A DNA stretch of 64,000 nucleotides from Torreya grandis (taxonomy: Eukaryota > Streptophyta > Pinopsida > Cupressales > Taxaceae). The stretch lies in assembly GCA_037957365.1 (NCBI GenBank), contig JARHVA010001922.1:1306001-1370000 (forward strand), in the 5' to 3' direction. Below are positions 46,798 to 57,639 of the stretch, in pieces. How positions within the stretch are numbered: position 1 is the stretch's first letter; each line of letters starts with the position of its first letter. Made by a program: the position numbers and the translations under genes. The notes below the pieces were generated by a model. It saw only the letters and a program-made list of their open reading frames with translations, searched no databases and was not told the origin of the DNA.

Positions 46798-48184
46798 TAT
46801 GCTTATTTGCTCTTTTTGCTGCAATTAAAAGCCATCCATTGTTCTCTGCCTCAACTGTTTCTTCATATTGATGCACATGTTCCATAGCACCACATTTGAT
46901 TCTTTTCTTGGACTTCTTGTTCATTCCTACACATAATGCAAAGTCATTTTCAAAATCATTGGTTTTCTCAAACCAATATTTCTTCTTTCTTTTGTTTCTC
47001 TTTTTCTTCTTGTATTTTCTTCTTCTCATCTCTTTCTCAGCTACAATCTTCCATGTCCATGTTTCATCTTCATATGTGTCTCCAAAGTTTTCTTTGCCTT
47101 CTTGGTTCATCAGTGCATCCATTGAGTTATGGTTATGATTTACTTCAACAACTTCCATACCTACATTCAAAACATCAAAAGCAACCTTAGTAGAAAAAAC
47201 TTGAGGCCATGAGGCCCCTTGATTGTCTTCATGTTGTTCTTCTTTGTCCAAATCTTCCCTCACCATCTTTCTTTGTTCTTGCCTCAATTCATTTTCCATC
47301 TGATCAATGGTGCCACCATGTTTATATGTGCCTCTACACAACTCTCTTGGAGGATTCAAAAACTCTTCTATCCTCTTCAACTCTTCACTCAACACAAGCT
47401 CATCCAAATCTTCATGTCCTATATCAAACTTAGGACCAAATTGTCTTTCATCCTCTATAAATACATTCATCCACTCTATTGTTTCTTCATACAAGTCAAC
47501 TTCTTCATCAACATCAATATACTTATCAAAAACAATAGGAACACTATTACCTTGTCTCTCCTTATTCTTTTCAAACATGTGAACTGATTTCACATCTCCA
47601 CTTTCATCATCCATCCTCTTGGAACTCTCTCCTTGCTGCACATTAGTTTTCATAGACATTTTCCATTCCTCATTTTCCATAAAAATATCATTAAATGATT
47701 CAAAAAAATCATTATCCCATTCATTGCAAGCAATTGGCTTACCTTTCATCTTTGTATCCTCATGTTCTATCTCATTATTCTTTGAGAAGTTTTCTTTCTC
47801 ACCTTTAGCCATCCATACCTTCTTCATAGCTTTAGGATGACACTTGTTCAATTTACCAACCAATTTATACTCTTTGACATCTTCATGTTGTCTTGTTTGA
47901 TATCTGGCCTTGCTCACTTTGCATTCTACCTCTTCCTTCATGCTTTGTATTTGCTTCTTGCTTGAGTCATCATCTTGATTGAGCTTTGTTTCTTTTGTTA
48001 CATTTGCTAATCCCTTGATCCATTTTGGTACCACATATCCATGGTTAATTTGAAACTTCACCTTTCTCTTTGCTTCTCTAACATGCATATCAATAGTTTC
48101 ATGCTTATAAGAATAATAAAAATCAATTTTGGAATTCACCTTTACCTCCTTAATGGGCTGCTCCATTAGTTCTTTGACTTGCAT
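46793..48184 (-). CDS. Element F reading frame, C-terminal open part (463 codons), unknown protein
   Basis: The longest open frame in the window. The protein is very hydrophilic, Glu/Asp/Lys rich and without recognisable domains. Acidic stretches rich in Asp and Glu are at about residues 155-260. A strongly basic Lys/Arg run at about 385-404 is a possible nuclear-localisation or nucleic-acid-binding patch. No zinc knuckle, protease DSG, YxDD or integrase motif is present. It is in the same reading frame as the 210-codon segment upstream. Only 28 codons with two stops (TAA at 48,269 and a TAG at about 48,226) separate them. The two probably formed one protein of about 700 residues. The ATG at 48,184 may therefore be internal. 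The plus-strand frames over the same region are shadows. Confidence 0.6.
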   Translation of the reverse strand: MQVKELMEQPIKEVKVNSKIDFYYSYKHETIDMHVREAKRKVKFQINHGYVVPKWIKGLANVTKETKLNQDDDSSKKQIQSMKEEVECKVSKARYQTRQHEDVKEYKLVGKLNKCHPKAMKKVWMAKGEKENFSKNNEIEHEDTKMKGKPIACNEWDNDFFESFNDIFMENEEWKMSMKTNVQQGESSKRMDDESGDVKSVHMFEKNKERQGNSVPIVFDKYIDVDEEVDLYEETIEWMNVFIEDERQFGPKFDIGHEDLDELVLSEELKRIEEFLNPPRELCRGTYKHGGTIDQMENELRQEQRKMVREDLDKEEQHEDNQGASWPQVFSTKVAFDVLNVGMEVVEVNHNHNSMDALMNQEGKENFGDTYEDETWTWKIVAEKEMRRRKYKKKKRNKRKKKYWFEKTNDFENDFALCVGMNKKSKKRIKCGAMEHVHQYEETVEAENNGWLLIAAKRANKHT

Positions 48185-48268
48185 AGCTTCTTGATTATTT
48201 GTACTTTCTTCTTCCCTTATACTTGACTACTCTCTTTCCTCTTCTTGGCATTCAATGGCATCATAGAA

Positions 48269-48901
48269 TTAATCCTCATATTCTATCTCTTCTCTTGCTT
48301 GTATGGGTTCCTCAACACCTTCCTCATGCATTAACCAATGCATCTCTTCTTCTTTATCAACAACAGCAAACTTTTTCTTTTCTCCTACACATTCACTTGT
48401 GTACTTGGTGTCTTCTCCTGCACCAATCTCTTCATTCTTCAAGGCCTTTCTTTTGACCTTCACAAGGCTGCTCATACCTATAATTACCCATGCAAAGACA
48501 ACATTAGATATAAAAATAAGAGACCATAAGGTCCCTATGAGTGTTCTCTTCACCAACACTCTTATCTTTTCAAGTTCTCTTCCTGGAACTTCATCTTTTA
48601 TTTCTTCTCTTCTCTTGTTCTCCTCAATGAGAACCTTCTTCTCCACCTCTTTCTCTTTTTGTTGCTCTCTTGGCAACCTTCTTATCTTCTTCAAGCCTCT
48701 ATGGGCTTCTCTTTTCTTGGCAATCTCATTTTGCCTTCTTCTCCTCTTCATTAGGAGATCAATTGGCCACTTCAACCTCTTCCTCATTGGCCATAACCAT
48801 GCTTGCTTGTCCATCTGAATCCAAGACTCATATCTATTTGTAAACTTAACTAAATCTCTTTTCAAACTAGCAATCTCTTTATCAATTTCAATACTGGTCA
48901 T
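48269..48901 (-). CDS. Element F reading frame, N-terminal open part (210 codons) with a predicted membrane segment
   Basis: Residues 1-120 are very basic and probably helical (RRRR at about 53-56, many Lys/Glu pairs). Residues 121-146 form a hydrophobic stretch (LIGTLWSLIFISNVVFAWVI and on) long enough for one membrane span. The remainder is acidic. The frame is also open, apart from single stops, upstream of the ATG to about 49,170, where a repeat encodes a TRVQKTWVR-like unit. The true start is therefore uncertain. A membrane protein in an element lacking gag and pol is unusual. Whether it is an element protein or a captured host gene cannot be decided here. Confidence 0.55.
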   Translation of the reverse strand: MTSIEIDKEIASLKRDLVKFTNRYESWIQMDKQAWLWPMRKRLKWPIDLLMKRRRRQNEIAKKREAHRGLKKIRRLPREQQKEKEVEKKVLIEENKRREEIKDEVPGRELEKIRVLVKRTLIGTLWSLIFISNVVFAWVIIGMSSLVKVKRKALKNEEIGAGEDTKYTSECVGEKKKFAVVDKEEEMHWLMHEEGVEEPIQAREEIEYED

Positions 48902-48989
48902 ACCTTTCTTCTTTTGGATGCTTGTTTTCTTCTTGGTGCCCTCATGTACCTTGCTACTCTACTCTTTTCTCAACAATATTTATATTTCT

Positions 48990-49165
48990 AAGATCTTCAC
49001 CCAAGTCTTTTCCACCTTGGTCTCTTGATCCCTTTAGGTCCTCACCTAGGTCTTCTGCACCCTAGTCTTTTGGTCCACTTGTCTCACCCAAGCCTTTCTC
49101 CTTGACTAGTCTTTTGACAATCTCCTTGATCTCACGTAGGCCTTTTGCATCCTAGTATTTTGATC
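48990..49165 (+). repeat. Degenerate ~45-bp repeat upstream of element F open frame
   Basis: CCTAGTCTTTTGATCC / CACCTAGGTCTTCTGCA words alternate about four times. On the minus strand, in the frame of the downstream ORF, they encode DQ-TRVQK-WVR repeats. This suggests that coding sequence once began farther upstream. Confidence 0.55.
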
Positions 49166-49578
49166 CTCCTTAATGGCTTTATTGAGCTTCACACTGAGTC
49201 ATTGGTCTACAATATGACACTACTTTCACCAAATATCAATAATTTCTCAAATCCAAGCTTACCTTGCTTTAGATCTTTCCCTTGAGCATTCACTATGCTC
49301 TTCTTCTAGAGCTTCTCTTGGCTCTTCACTAAGCTTTCCTTGGTTTCTTCTCCTCTTAAGCCTCAATGGCTTGACTACCTTGAACCTGTAACTTCTTCAC
49401 TACAACAACAATTACTCTTTAAAGAGCTTGAAAACAACTTGTCAATAACTTTCTTATTACCTTCTTCACTTGCTTCAATCACTGCAAATTTTTATTTTTA
49501 TTTGCAACTTCACAAAGTACATTATCTCTGCAAAAACTGATTAGAAGAGTACAAAATTTTCCTTTTTCCAAGAGCTTA

Positions 49579-49593
49579 CTAGCTCTAATACCA
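49579..49593 (-). promoter_or_regulatory. Primer binding site of element F (initiator-Met tRNA type)
   Basis: Minus strand TGGTATTAGAGC follows the 5' LTR after three bases (TTT). It differs from the standard TGGTATCAGAGC by one C to T change. It sets the element's direction. Confidence 0.9.
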
Positions 49594-49596
49594 AAA

Positions 49597-50969
49597 TGAT
49601 AGATACCAAACTATAAACAGGGCTTAAACTGCACCATTGACAAAATATTTTCTCAAAAAAAAATATCATCAGGATTCTTCTAAAATTTGGACAGTGTTTT
49701 AATACCTAGTTTGTGGCTTTCCAAACTAGCTTGAGCTCTGCCATCTTTCAGAGAAGAGAATGCCTACAATGATATATCCTTCACCATGATAAAAAGATCT
49801 ATGCAACAAGCAAAAATCATTTTTTTGTATAGCTTCGGTTGGCGTTATCCAATGGATTCAATAGCTCTAACAATGGAAGTCTTCATCATGCTCATATCAA
49901 TAGTGATCCATTATGTTCAATCCTTCTCCTTCGAATGGCATCTCCTTGGCCCTTTAATCCTTTGGTAACTATGGTTCTATTTTGTAGATGAGGACGTCCC
50001 TATTCAAAACTGTGTGAAGAAGATAATCAGCTACGTCCACCTCTATTTGAGGCATCCCATCCCCTTCCAGATCATGTCTTATATAACTAAAAGCCACGTA
50101 CTCTTCCATGGCTGAAGGCCATCAATAGAGGAGAACCTGCCCTTTACTTCCATGGCCTATAGAATGATATCTCCTGATCTAGATTTCACTCAGCCTCACC
50201 ATGAAAAGACTCGACCTTCATGGCATAGCTTAGTAATCAGTTATTGTAGCTCTACCCTTGGATTTAGTCTCTAATGCTACCCAGTTCTCAACACGGGTTG
50301 AGCCCTTGCCTACTCACTGCATCCTCAGGCTGTGTCTACATACAAGCACCCTAGACTATATGCTTAAGCTCTAACAGATCATCTGCAATGTAAAATCCTC
50401 CTCTATAAAAAAAAATGAATCCTTTTCAAAGACTCGAATCTATAGAAAATACAGTCATGCCATCAGTATAATCATCTCACTCCCTCAAGGCTCAGCTTTC
50501 TGTCACCATGGTCAAAACAAGATAATACAGGCTGAATGGCCTTCATGACTCCTCTTCTCCTTAAAGGAGATCCTTCCTCTCTATCTCTTCCTCTTCATCC
50601 CTCTATCATCTTTTAATGAATTCTCCAAGCTATACTTGTCTTAACTATGCTTAGAAAAGTCTTCCTAGAATTTCTCAATAGCTTCAACAACCTCCTAAAG
50701 TGACTCAACAACATCCTTCAACTGAAGAATCCTTCCACTAACAACTAATACAAACTAATTATGTTTTGACTCACCTTATTCCCTATGGTGATAAGGTGTC
50801 ATGGCTTATTTTGCCCAAAATATCATTTTAACTCTTTACAACAATACTAACCTCCTCTAACACAAATTACAATTTGAAAGTTTGAATTACAACTTTTTGT
50901 AGGAAAACTCATTCAATATACTTGAGACAAAATGAAATATATTATGCACCTATAGATGCTCCTACATCA
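49597..50969 (-). repeat. 5' LTR of element F
   Basis: TGATAGATACC...CTCCTACATCA on the plus strand, 1,373 bp. It is followed directly by the GCCAG target duplicate. The open frame at 49,786-49,968 inside it is incidental. Confidence 0.93.
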
Positions 50970-53280
50970 GCCAGGATCATTAGAGTAAAGGAAAATCATT
51001 TTTGGATGATCCAAGATGACCCTTCAATCACTTTTAGAGAATTAGATAATAGGAAGGATATATACAAGGGATGGGATCACTCTAATTTTTGGAGAGGACA
51101 ATCTGAGGAGTAATCCAAGGATCAAGCAAGTCCCTCATCTCAATCCCTCCCATTAAAACTATGGATTCTAAAAAAATATCCTAGGATGCTTGAGTCTAGT
51201 TCTAGTAGAGGAGCACAAGTAAAGGATCCCATTAGATTAGATTATGATGAGGAAGGAGGAACACCAAAATAGTTAGTTGTGAGCACCACTCAAGTATCTA
51301 CTACTATGCCCTAGGTATAAAATACTACATCTATTAGGATAACAATATCAAAAATAATAACATCAACATCCCAAGACTCCCCCACACAACTAAATATCCA
51401 ACTAATTTATAAAAGGAAGACTAGGACTCCTACAAGTAATCTTATAGTGGAACCAGTACAAGGCTTGCCTACTGCATCTTAGGAAAAAGAGGTGGTGATA
51501 ATTAAAGACATTGAGGATGACTCTGATGAAGAATAAGAATTAGAGGAAACTAAAGCTATGAGCCTTCAAGTAGGGCCCATAACACCAACTTATCTAGGTA
51601 TTAATCCTTTTGTAAGTTTTCATTGTTATTTTATACCAATCTTTGGACAACTTTAAATTGATTCTATGCTAAGATCACCCTAGGTGGAGGTCCATACTTC
51701 CACCTCCATTGACCCCTCCATTACTGCCACTACCATTGATCCCTTTATTTTCACTCCCATCACACTACCCCTACCTACCTCTTCTATCCCTACTAGCACT
51801 TCTAATATCAGAGACCTCAAAAAGAAGAAAATGACCAAGAAGGTGCATACTACTTTAGCTACCCCACAACTTCATGTCCATTCCACCTAAATTTCCCTTC
51901 CAATGCCATAAACCACTTCCATATAAGAAATTAGAGTGGAAAATATTGGTAGGGAAAGGCCAAGCCCCAAGTGATCATAGTACCCACTCCCTCAATTTGG
52001 AGGAGTGGATTGGTCCAAAATTATATGTCCTTCCCTACTTGACATCCTTGTCAATACCTAAAGGAAATAATAGGTTCAAGAAGAGGTTTAGGTTATTTTC
52101 ATAACTTCTAATGCATCTTAATTAGACATTCCTCCATGGGTAGTTGACCTAAGAAACAAAGCTTCCCAAATTCTAAGCCTCAAAATCACCAAGCTTCCCT
52201 TAGTTTCCATGTTATTTTATTCTCCATCTGGTAGCATTTAGAGACTGAGGAAGAGGAAGATGGAGGATGACAAAGGCGTTATGTCATCCTGGAAAAAAAA
52301 CAAGATATATTCTCCCTCACAAAGAGGTAGAACAAGTAGCCAGTGCTATCTCCATATGTTGAAAATATTATAGGCCTAACATAAGAACACAAGGATGAAA
52401 TAATTACTATCCATGAAATCATTAAATTATATCCATAGGAGCTTTAGGCTGAAGTGTAGGTAATAGAGGCCAAGGTGGAGAAACTAAAGGAGAAGGCAAA
52501 GATGGTACACATTCCTACAAGTATAGAAGCTGAGGTATAGGAATCCAATTCTAGATGTTATAACTCATTGGAGGTAATGTATTTCATGAAGGTTGAGATG
52601 GTCCCTCATGTGATAAATGCCAACCAATTATTCAATTCTTTGAGAGATGACAAAACTAAATTGAATATGTTAGATGTATACACTGGCAATTCACTATATA
52701 GTCATCTCGACCTCGTGACAACACTAGAGGTATATAATGCCTTGAATTTGGTTGTTATCAGGTAAGAAGAGGTGAAAGAATGGATATAATTAGTATGGGA
52801 TTTAATCCTCAAGTATCAAGCATATGAAGCCCAACTTCTCTAAATTTTTCATGAGTTAAAATTATCCAAAGTGAAGGATGCCATCAATAAATTGATCAGT
52901 GTGATCAATTTTGACAAACTTATTAAAAAAGTAGCAGAGGACTTAAAGCAAAGTTCACAAGGCCTAACACTTGAAGAGATAGATTTGAAATTAAGTAAGG
53001 CCAAGAAGAAGGTATCCAAATTCAAAAATTTCAAGAATAAATTTTAGATAAATAAGGATGAGCATGTATATATCCTTGGGCAGGTTAAAAGAATCCATTG
53101 ATGGCCATTTCTAAATTTTAATATTATATGGTAACAACATGATGTGGCAAACAAAGTTTATGAGGATAATGAGGCAAAGAAAAAGTGAAATTTTGGTGGT
53201 GCATCAACATCTGCAACTACCATCTCAACTACCACACTGACCAAGGTGCATGCAGTGCTTCATATGACCAAGCCTTAATA
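50970..53280 (+). pseudogene. Element B ORF1, part 2
   Basis: It resumes after F with FWMIQDDPSITFRELDNRK and WDHSNFWRGQSEE, then a Ser/Thr/Pro-rich acidic linker (about 51,140-51,900). After that comes a Lys/Leu/Glu-rich, probably coiled-coil, segment (about 52,850-53,050: KLIKKVAEDLKQSSQGLTLEE). Stops mostly replace Gln (for example CCCTAGGTATAA near 51,310, ancestral Q-V-Q by inference). The total ORF1, without F, would be about 1,240 codons. It matches 63,280-64,000 in the second unit. Function unknown. Confidence 0.6.
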
Positions 53281-54689
53281 GGTTAAGATTTCATGCATGT
53301 ACAGTTTTGTAACAATGGATGTATTTATAAATTATTTATAATTTTAGTCTTTCATTGTAAAATTTGACTCTATGTTTTGTACACATACACACATTGCATA
53401 GTTTTAGAAAAGTTAACTTATTTAATTAATAACTATTAGTTTTCTCTTATACTATTTTAGACCGTAGTTAGAACTACATGTTCTAACTACCAAATGTAAT
53501 GACCTTGCATGGACTTGGAGGATGATGTGACCCCTTACCCAAGTTTATATATATATTTTTAACCCATCTTAGTTTTTGGAAGATAATTTTGAATATAGAG
53601 AAGTGAAGCAATTTTGATCATCAGTAAAGTGTTTGAGTATTTTCTTTCTAAATTATGTGCAATTAGTTATTATTTACATGGTTGTGTGTTTTGATAAATC
53701 TTTAGTGTGTCAAAGCTATGAATAGATTCTTGATTATTTTGATTTATGTACTAATCTATAGATGTGTAATAACTATTGAAGGATTAGTGAATACATTGAT
53801 TAAAATAGTTAAGTTCAAATCTAATCATATTTTTGAACATATACTAGTGCTTTATTTGGTGTAGTATTCGTGTGTGTTAAATACTACCTCAGATAATTCA
53901 TTATCCTAAGCCATAATTTATTGATTAAGGGTGTGTAATAACTTCCCTAAAAGGATCAACCTTTATCTAAGGATGGTGAATTTCTTACATCTTTATTTCC
54001 TTAGATTTCTTAGCCATGTCTAATTGTATGTGTGCAATTGCTACTAGAAATAGGCATAGGTTTTAAAAGTATAGGTCTATTTATAAACCAAAGAAGTGAT
54101 TTTTGAGAACCATAGAGTATTCTTTTATGCCTTACCCTACCCTCTTTTTTGAGTTTCTTTTTAAAAATCTACCCACTCTAAATTATCAACTAGCCATCCA
54201 TCCAACTCACTTAGAAATCCACTATCTTTAGGAACCACACATCCATCCAAAAAATATTGTTAATAACTTGCATGCCCTTCCCCTATTTCATTGACAAGTT
54301 GAAATAAATTTCATACCTGTAACTCATGCCCTGTAGTGGAGTTTATCTCCATTGAGATCCTAAAATGTTAGAGGCTACCTCATTATAGATCTAGTGTGCA
54401 TATAGACTACACCAATAGTTTAAATTAGTGATAGAAGGAGGGTCAACACCTCTGATAGTAGTAGTTATTCTTTGTATATAGTTTCACTAGAGTCACCCAA
54501 GAGAGTGATCAAATCTAATTCCTACTCTAGTTTATTAGTCTCACCCTTGATAAGTCATTGGAGACCTATAACTGTGCCAACAACCCTAGTCCAAAATAAT
54601 CATGCTCTATTAGGGAACCCCTTACTTGTAAGTAACCTTTTACTTATTAATAAAAAAAGGCCCAAAAATAGTGTTGGTTAGTTGGATCT
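53281..54689 (+). other. Element B spacer between ORF1 and gag
   Basis: AT-rich with no coding signal. The last 500 bases (from about 54,100) match element C's leader at 36,700-36,910 in reverse complement. The frame at 54,472-54,681 leads into gag and is probably its N-terminal tail. Confidence 0.55.
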
Positions 54690-55900
54690 ACCATCACCGT
54701 CCTAGGAGATGTGCATGATTTGCCTCAGAATCTTAAAAAGTATCTGCCATCCTTTTTTCCTTCAGGAGTAAGGACAACAAAGGAACATATCAAATAAGTT
54801 AAAGATACTTTAAGATTGATGAATTTCGTAGATGAGGATGTTTTATGTAGATTATTCCCTTTTACTTTTATGGATGTTGCTTATGATTGGTGTTTAAATC
54901 TAATGGAAAATTTTATAACTTCTTGGGTTGAATGTCAATAGCTTTTCATGCATAGTTTGGATAGGTCATCAATCTTGGTTTGGTATACCAACTTTTCACT
55001 AGCATGAAGAGAGAACCTAATGAGCCCATCCATGCTTTCAATGTAAGATGGTAGAATATGTACAATTGGTTAACCCCAAGATATAATCCTGAGGTAGTAC
55101 TAGTATTAGAGATGTACAAGAATGCCTTAGACCCTATCAATATTATGGTCTTGAGAAGATAAATTAAATTAACACTTTGGTGTTATCATTAAAAGAGGAT
55201 ATCACTATAGATATGCAACTCAATCCAAAGACACCTAGAGTGCCTAGTATCAACAACATCTTTCCAACACTAAATCTAGATCCACATGCAAGGTATAACA
55301 TATACGTTGCCTCTATTGATGTAACTAATATAATAGAATTTAGGCTACTTAAACAATCATGCAATAGGTAATGGATATCAATAGAACTAACAAGCAACTA
55401 AAATTCTTACTACTATTATACAAGGTATGGATTCCATAAAAGCATAACTAGATTCTATTTAGAAGATGGTTCAAAAGTTGACCAATTATTTCTTGAATAG
55501 CAAAAGAAGATGGGCAATGTGAATGGCCCAATTGGAAATCAAAATATTGGATTCAAGAGATATAACAGACCATTTAATAGGCCTGAATAACCTAATAAAC
55601 TCTCATAAATCAACATAGTAGAGATGAATCTTCGTAATTGGTGCAAAATTCACAACACTTCTAAGCATGGTGAGCTTGATTGCATTGAATTCTATGTAGC
55701 ATTCAAAATCTTTTAGAGGGAGGTGATTAGACAAGATCAGATACATAATCTACCTAAGCATCATCCAGATCCTAGCTCTTTCAACACTACCATGTTCTAT
55801 GAAACTCATGAGTTTCCTTTCCCAGGAGAAGATGATAATGAACCAGAAGATAATATGGATGAAGTTCATGCTTTTTAATAGTCTAGAGATGTGCATACAA
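54690..55900 (+). pseudogene. gag: Element B gag
   Basis: The retrotransposon-gag domain is readable in frame: YLPSFF, then LCRLFPFTFMDVAYDWCLNL, SWVECQ followed by a stop and LFMHS, then REPNEPIHAFNVRW. A second part (about 55,620-55,880) has NWCKIHNTSKHGELDCIEF, a zinc-binding-like C..H....H...C arrangement, then NLPKHHPDPSSFNTTMFYE and an acidic tail. Stops are frequent. It is collinear with the minus-strand gag of element C. Confidence 0.85.
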
Positions 55901-56149
55901 CTTAATGAACAAGAAACCACTTACAACATTTAATCCTCCAAACACCACATTGATTCCTCTTAATCTTAAAGTAGATAACAATCCACCCCCTCCAAAGGGT
56001 AATGATCAATGGTAGAGTAGGGAAGACCATGTAAAAGAAGATGCAATATTGTTGAGGATATGAATAATATCAAGGAAAATATAACTCTCCATGAGTTAGT
56101 TCATATTACTAAATAGAAGGAATTTTTCTATAAGTTCATAATCGAAAAA

Positions 56150-56650
56150 GCACTTATGGAAAAGGTGAAAGCATCTACAGACAAAATGAAGGCATCTAAC
56201 ACCAATGTCATCTACAAGAGCAAGCCTAAAGTACCACTATTTCTACTGACTATCAAGGCATTTAGTAATAACATTTATAACTATTTAGTTGATTCTAGAG
56301 CATCTGCAACTGTCATGCCTGCTTCCATATGTCAAAAGCTTGGTTTAAATCCAATCCCTTCAAAGAAGATAGTTTCAAACTTAGACAAGATAGTGGTCCA
56401 AGTAGTTTGAGAATTAAATAATATCCACATTCAAGTAGCATTTAAACTAAGAGTCTAGATGACAATCGATATTTTGGTAGTAGACATAATAGAAGGCTAT
56501 GGTCTACTACTGAGCAGAGATTGGTCCAAAATGCTTAACAAATATCTCTTGATAGAATTTTACCATATATGGTTACCATAGAGAGGAGTTTTGAATCAGA
56601 TCAAAATTGATAGAGAGCTCAAAATGAAATATCCCATTATAAAATATAAC
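56150..56650 (+). pseudogene. pol: Element B aspartic protease
   Basis: An 84-codon open frame at 56,156-56,410 starts with a Lys/Ala/Ser spacer. It contains LLTIKAFSNNIYNYLVDSRASATVMP at about 56,246-56,323. The catalytic Asp is present but the Gly of DSGAS is Arg (G to A change). The distal strand follows (TIDILVVDIIEGYGLLLS at about 56,463-56,516). It processes Gag-Pol in the live family. It is followed directly by aRNH, not RT. Confidence 0.85.
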
Positions 56651-56819
56651 ACCAAGAATGAAGAGGTAAAAGTATGACTCAACCAGCCTTGGTATCTATA
56701 ATTTTACTACTTAGGATTAAATGCAAAAGCCAAAACCTAAAGGTTATAATTAGATAACATTAGATCCAAATAAGTATCAAGCATCATAATCAAAATAATT
56801 TATCCACAAGGTAAAAAAT

Positions 56820-57140
56820 TATTAGTAGCATACAAACTATGATTTCTATGCATTAAAAATAGAATTGAGTATGAGGCTAATTTTGGGATTACATTTTTCA
56901 CTAAAAAAATGTAAGGTAAATAAAAGTATTTGGTGATTCAAAGCTAGTGGTCAAGAAAATTAGAAATAAATATCAATGTAAGATATCTTATCTAAAGAGA
57001 TACAAGTATAGATCATGGGACTTGATTGAAAGATTGAAAGATTTCAACATCATAGCACTCCTTAAAGAGAAAAATTAGATTGTTGATTAATTAGTTGTTG
57101 TCATTGCTAAACTAGAGTCACTGTAGGAGTCTAAAGTAAA
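56820..57140 (+). pseudogene. pol: Element B archaeal-type RNase H located upstream of RT
   Basis: It has CIKNRIEYEANFGI (from a CTNN..EYEAL motif) near 56,860 and VFGDSKLVVKKI with the Asp codon at 56,935-56,937. Then come RNKYQCKISYLKRYKYRSWDLIERL and a final NQIVDQL-type stretch with Gln codons turned into stops. The first FDGS motif is not clearly readable. Position: after protease (56,3xx) and before RT (57,7xx), as in C and E. Confidence 0.82.
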
Positions 57141-57639
57141 AATGTTTTATATTGAATTTGTTCCTTGTCCCTTCTATTCTAGATAGCGTATAAATTTTTT
57201 AGGTCTTCAATAATGACCAGTATATTATTTAGTTCTTAACTAATTTAGGGGATTTTAAGTCTTAAATCATTGATGACAAGGATGTTAATAACATCTATCA
57301 AGAAGGGACAAACAAAGAGGGCATTCTCTAGCTCAAAGAGAATCAAATTCTATCCATCTTAGTCTCATTGGAAAGGCCATTCAACTTGGACCCTCAAGCA
57401 CGATAACTCAAATAGCCCAAGGTAAATGAATTAGACTTCAAGAGGGAAAATATTAGAGATGAGCATAATCCAAATTATGTGAATATTAGTCTCAGCTACA
57501 CTCTAGAGGAAAGGCAATGAGTGAAGTATTTAATTTCATAATATAGGGATGTCATCACCTAAGCATATGAAGACCTAAAGGTGTATGACCTACAGGTTAT
57601 CACTCATATGATTTTCCTTAAGATAGATCATAAACCATT

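Larger units (their letters stand above)
45382..50969 (-). mobile_element. Element F: LTR element carrying one unknown long reading frame
   Basis: It is bounded by LTRs of 1,376 and 1,373 bp and a perfect 5-bp target-site duplication. The primer site places the 5' LTR on the right, so the element reads on the minus strand. Internal DNA (46,758-49,596) holds a long frame broken by few stops and nothing resembling gag, protease, RT or integrase. It therefore needs enzymes from another element. It is the best preserved element in the window and has more CpG than the rest. Confidence 0.92.

Noticed and set aside
46896..47840. Several plus-strand Ser/Phe/Leu-rich frames
   Set aside because: Shadows of the 463-codon minus-strand frame of element F, whose direction agrees with the primer site.
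48303..48818. 171-codon plus-strand frame, apparently a multi-span membrane protein
   Set aside because: Complement of Lys/Glu-rich codons reads as Phe/Leu/Ser; opposite to F's transcription.
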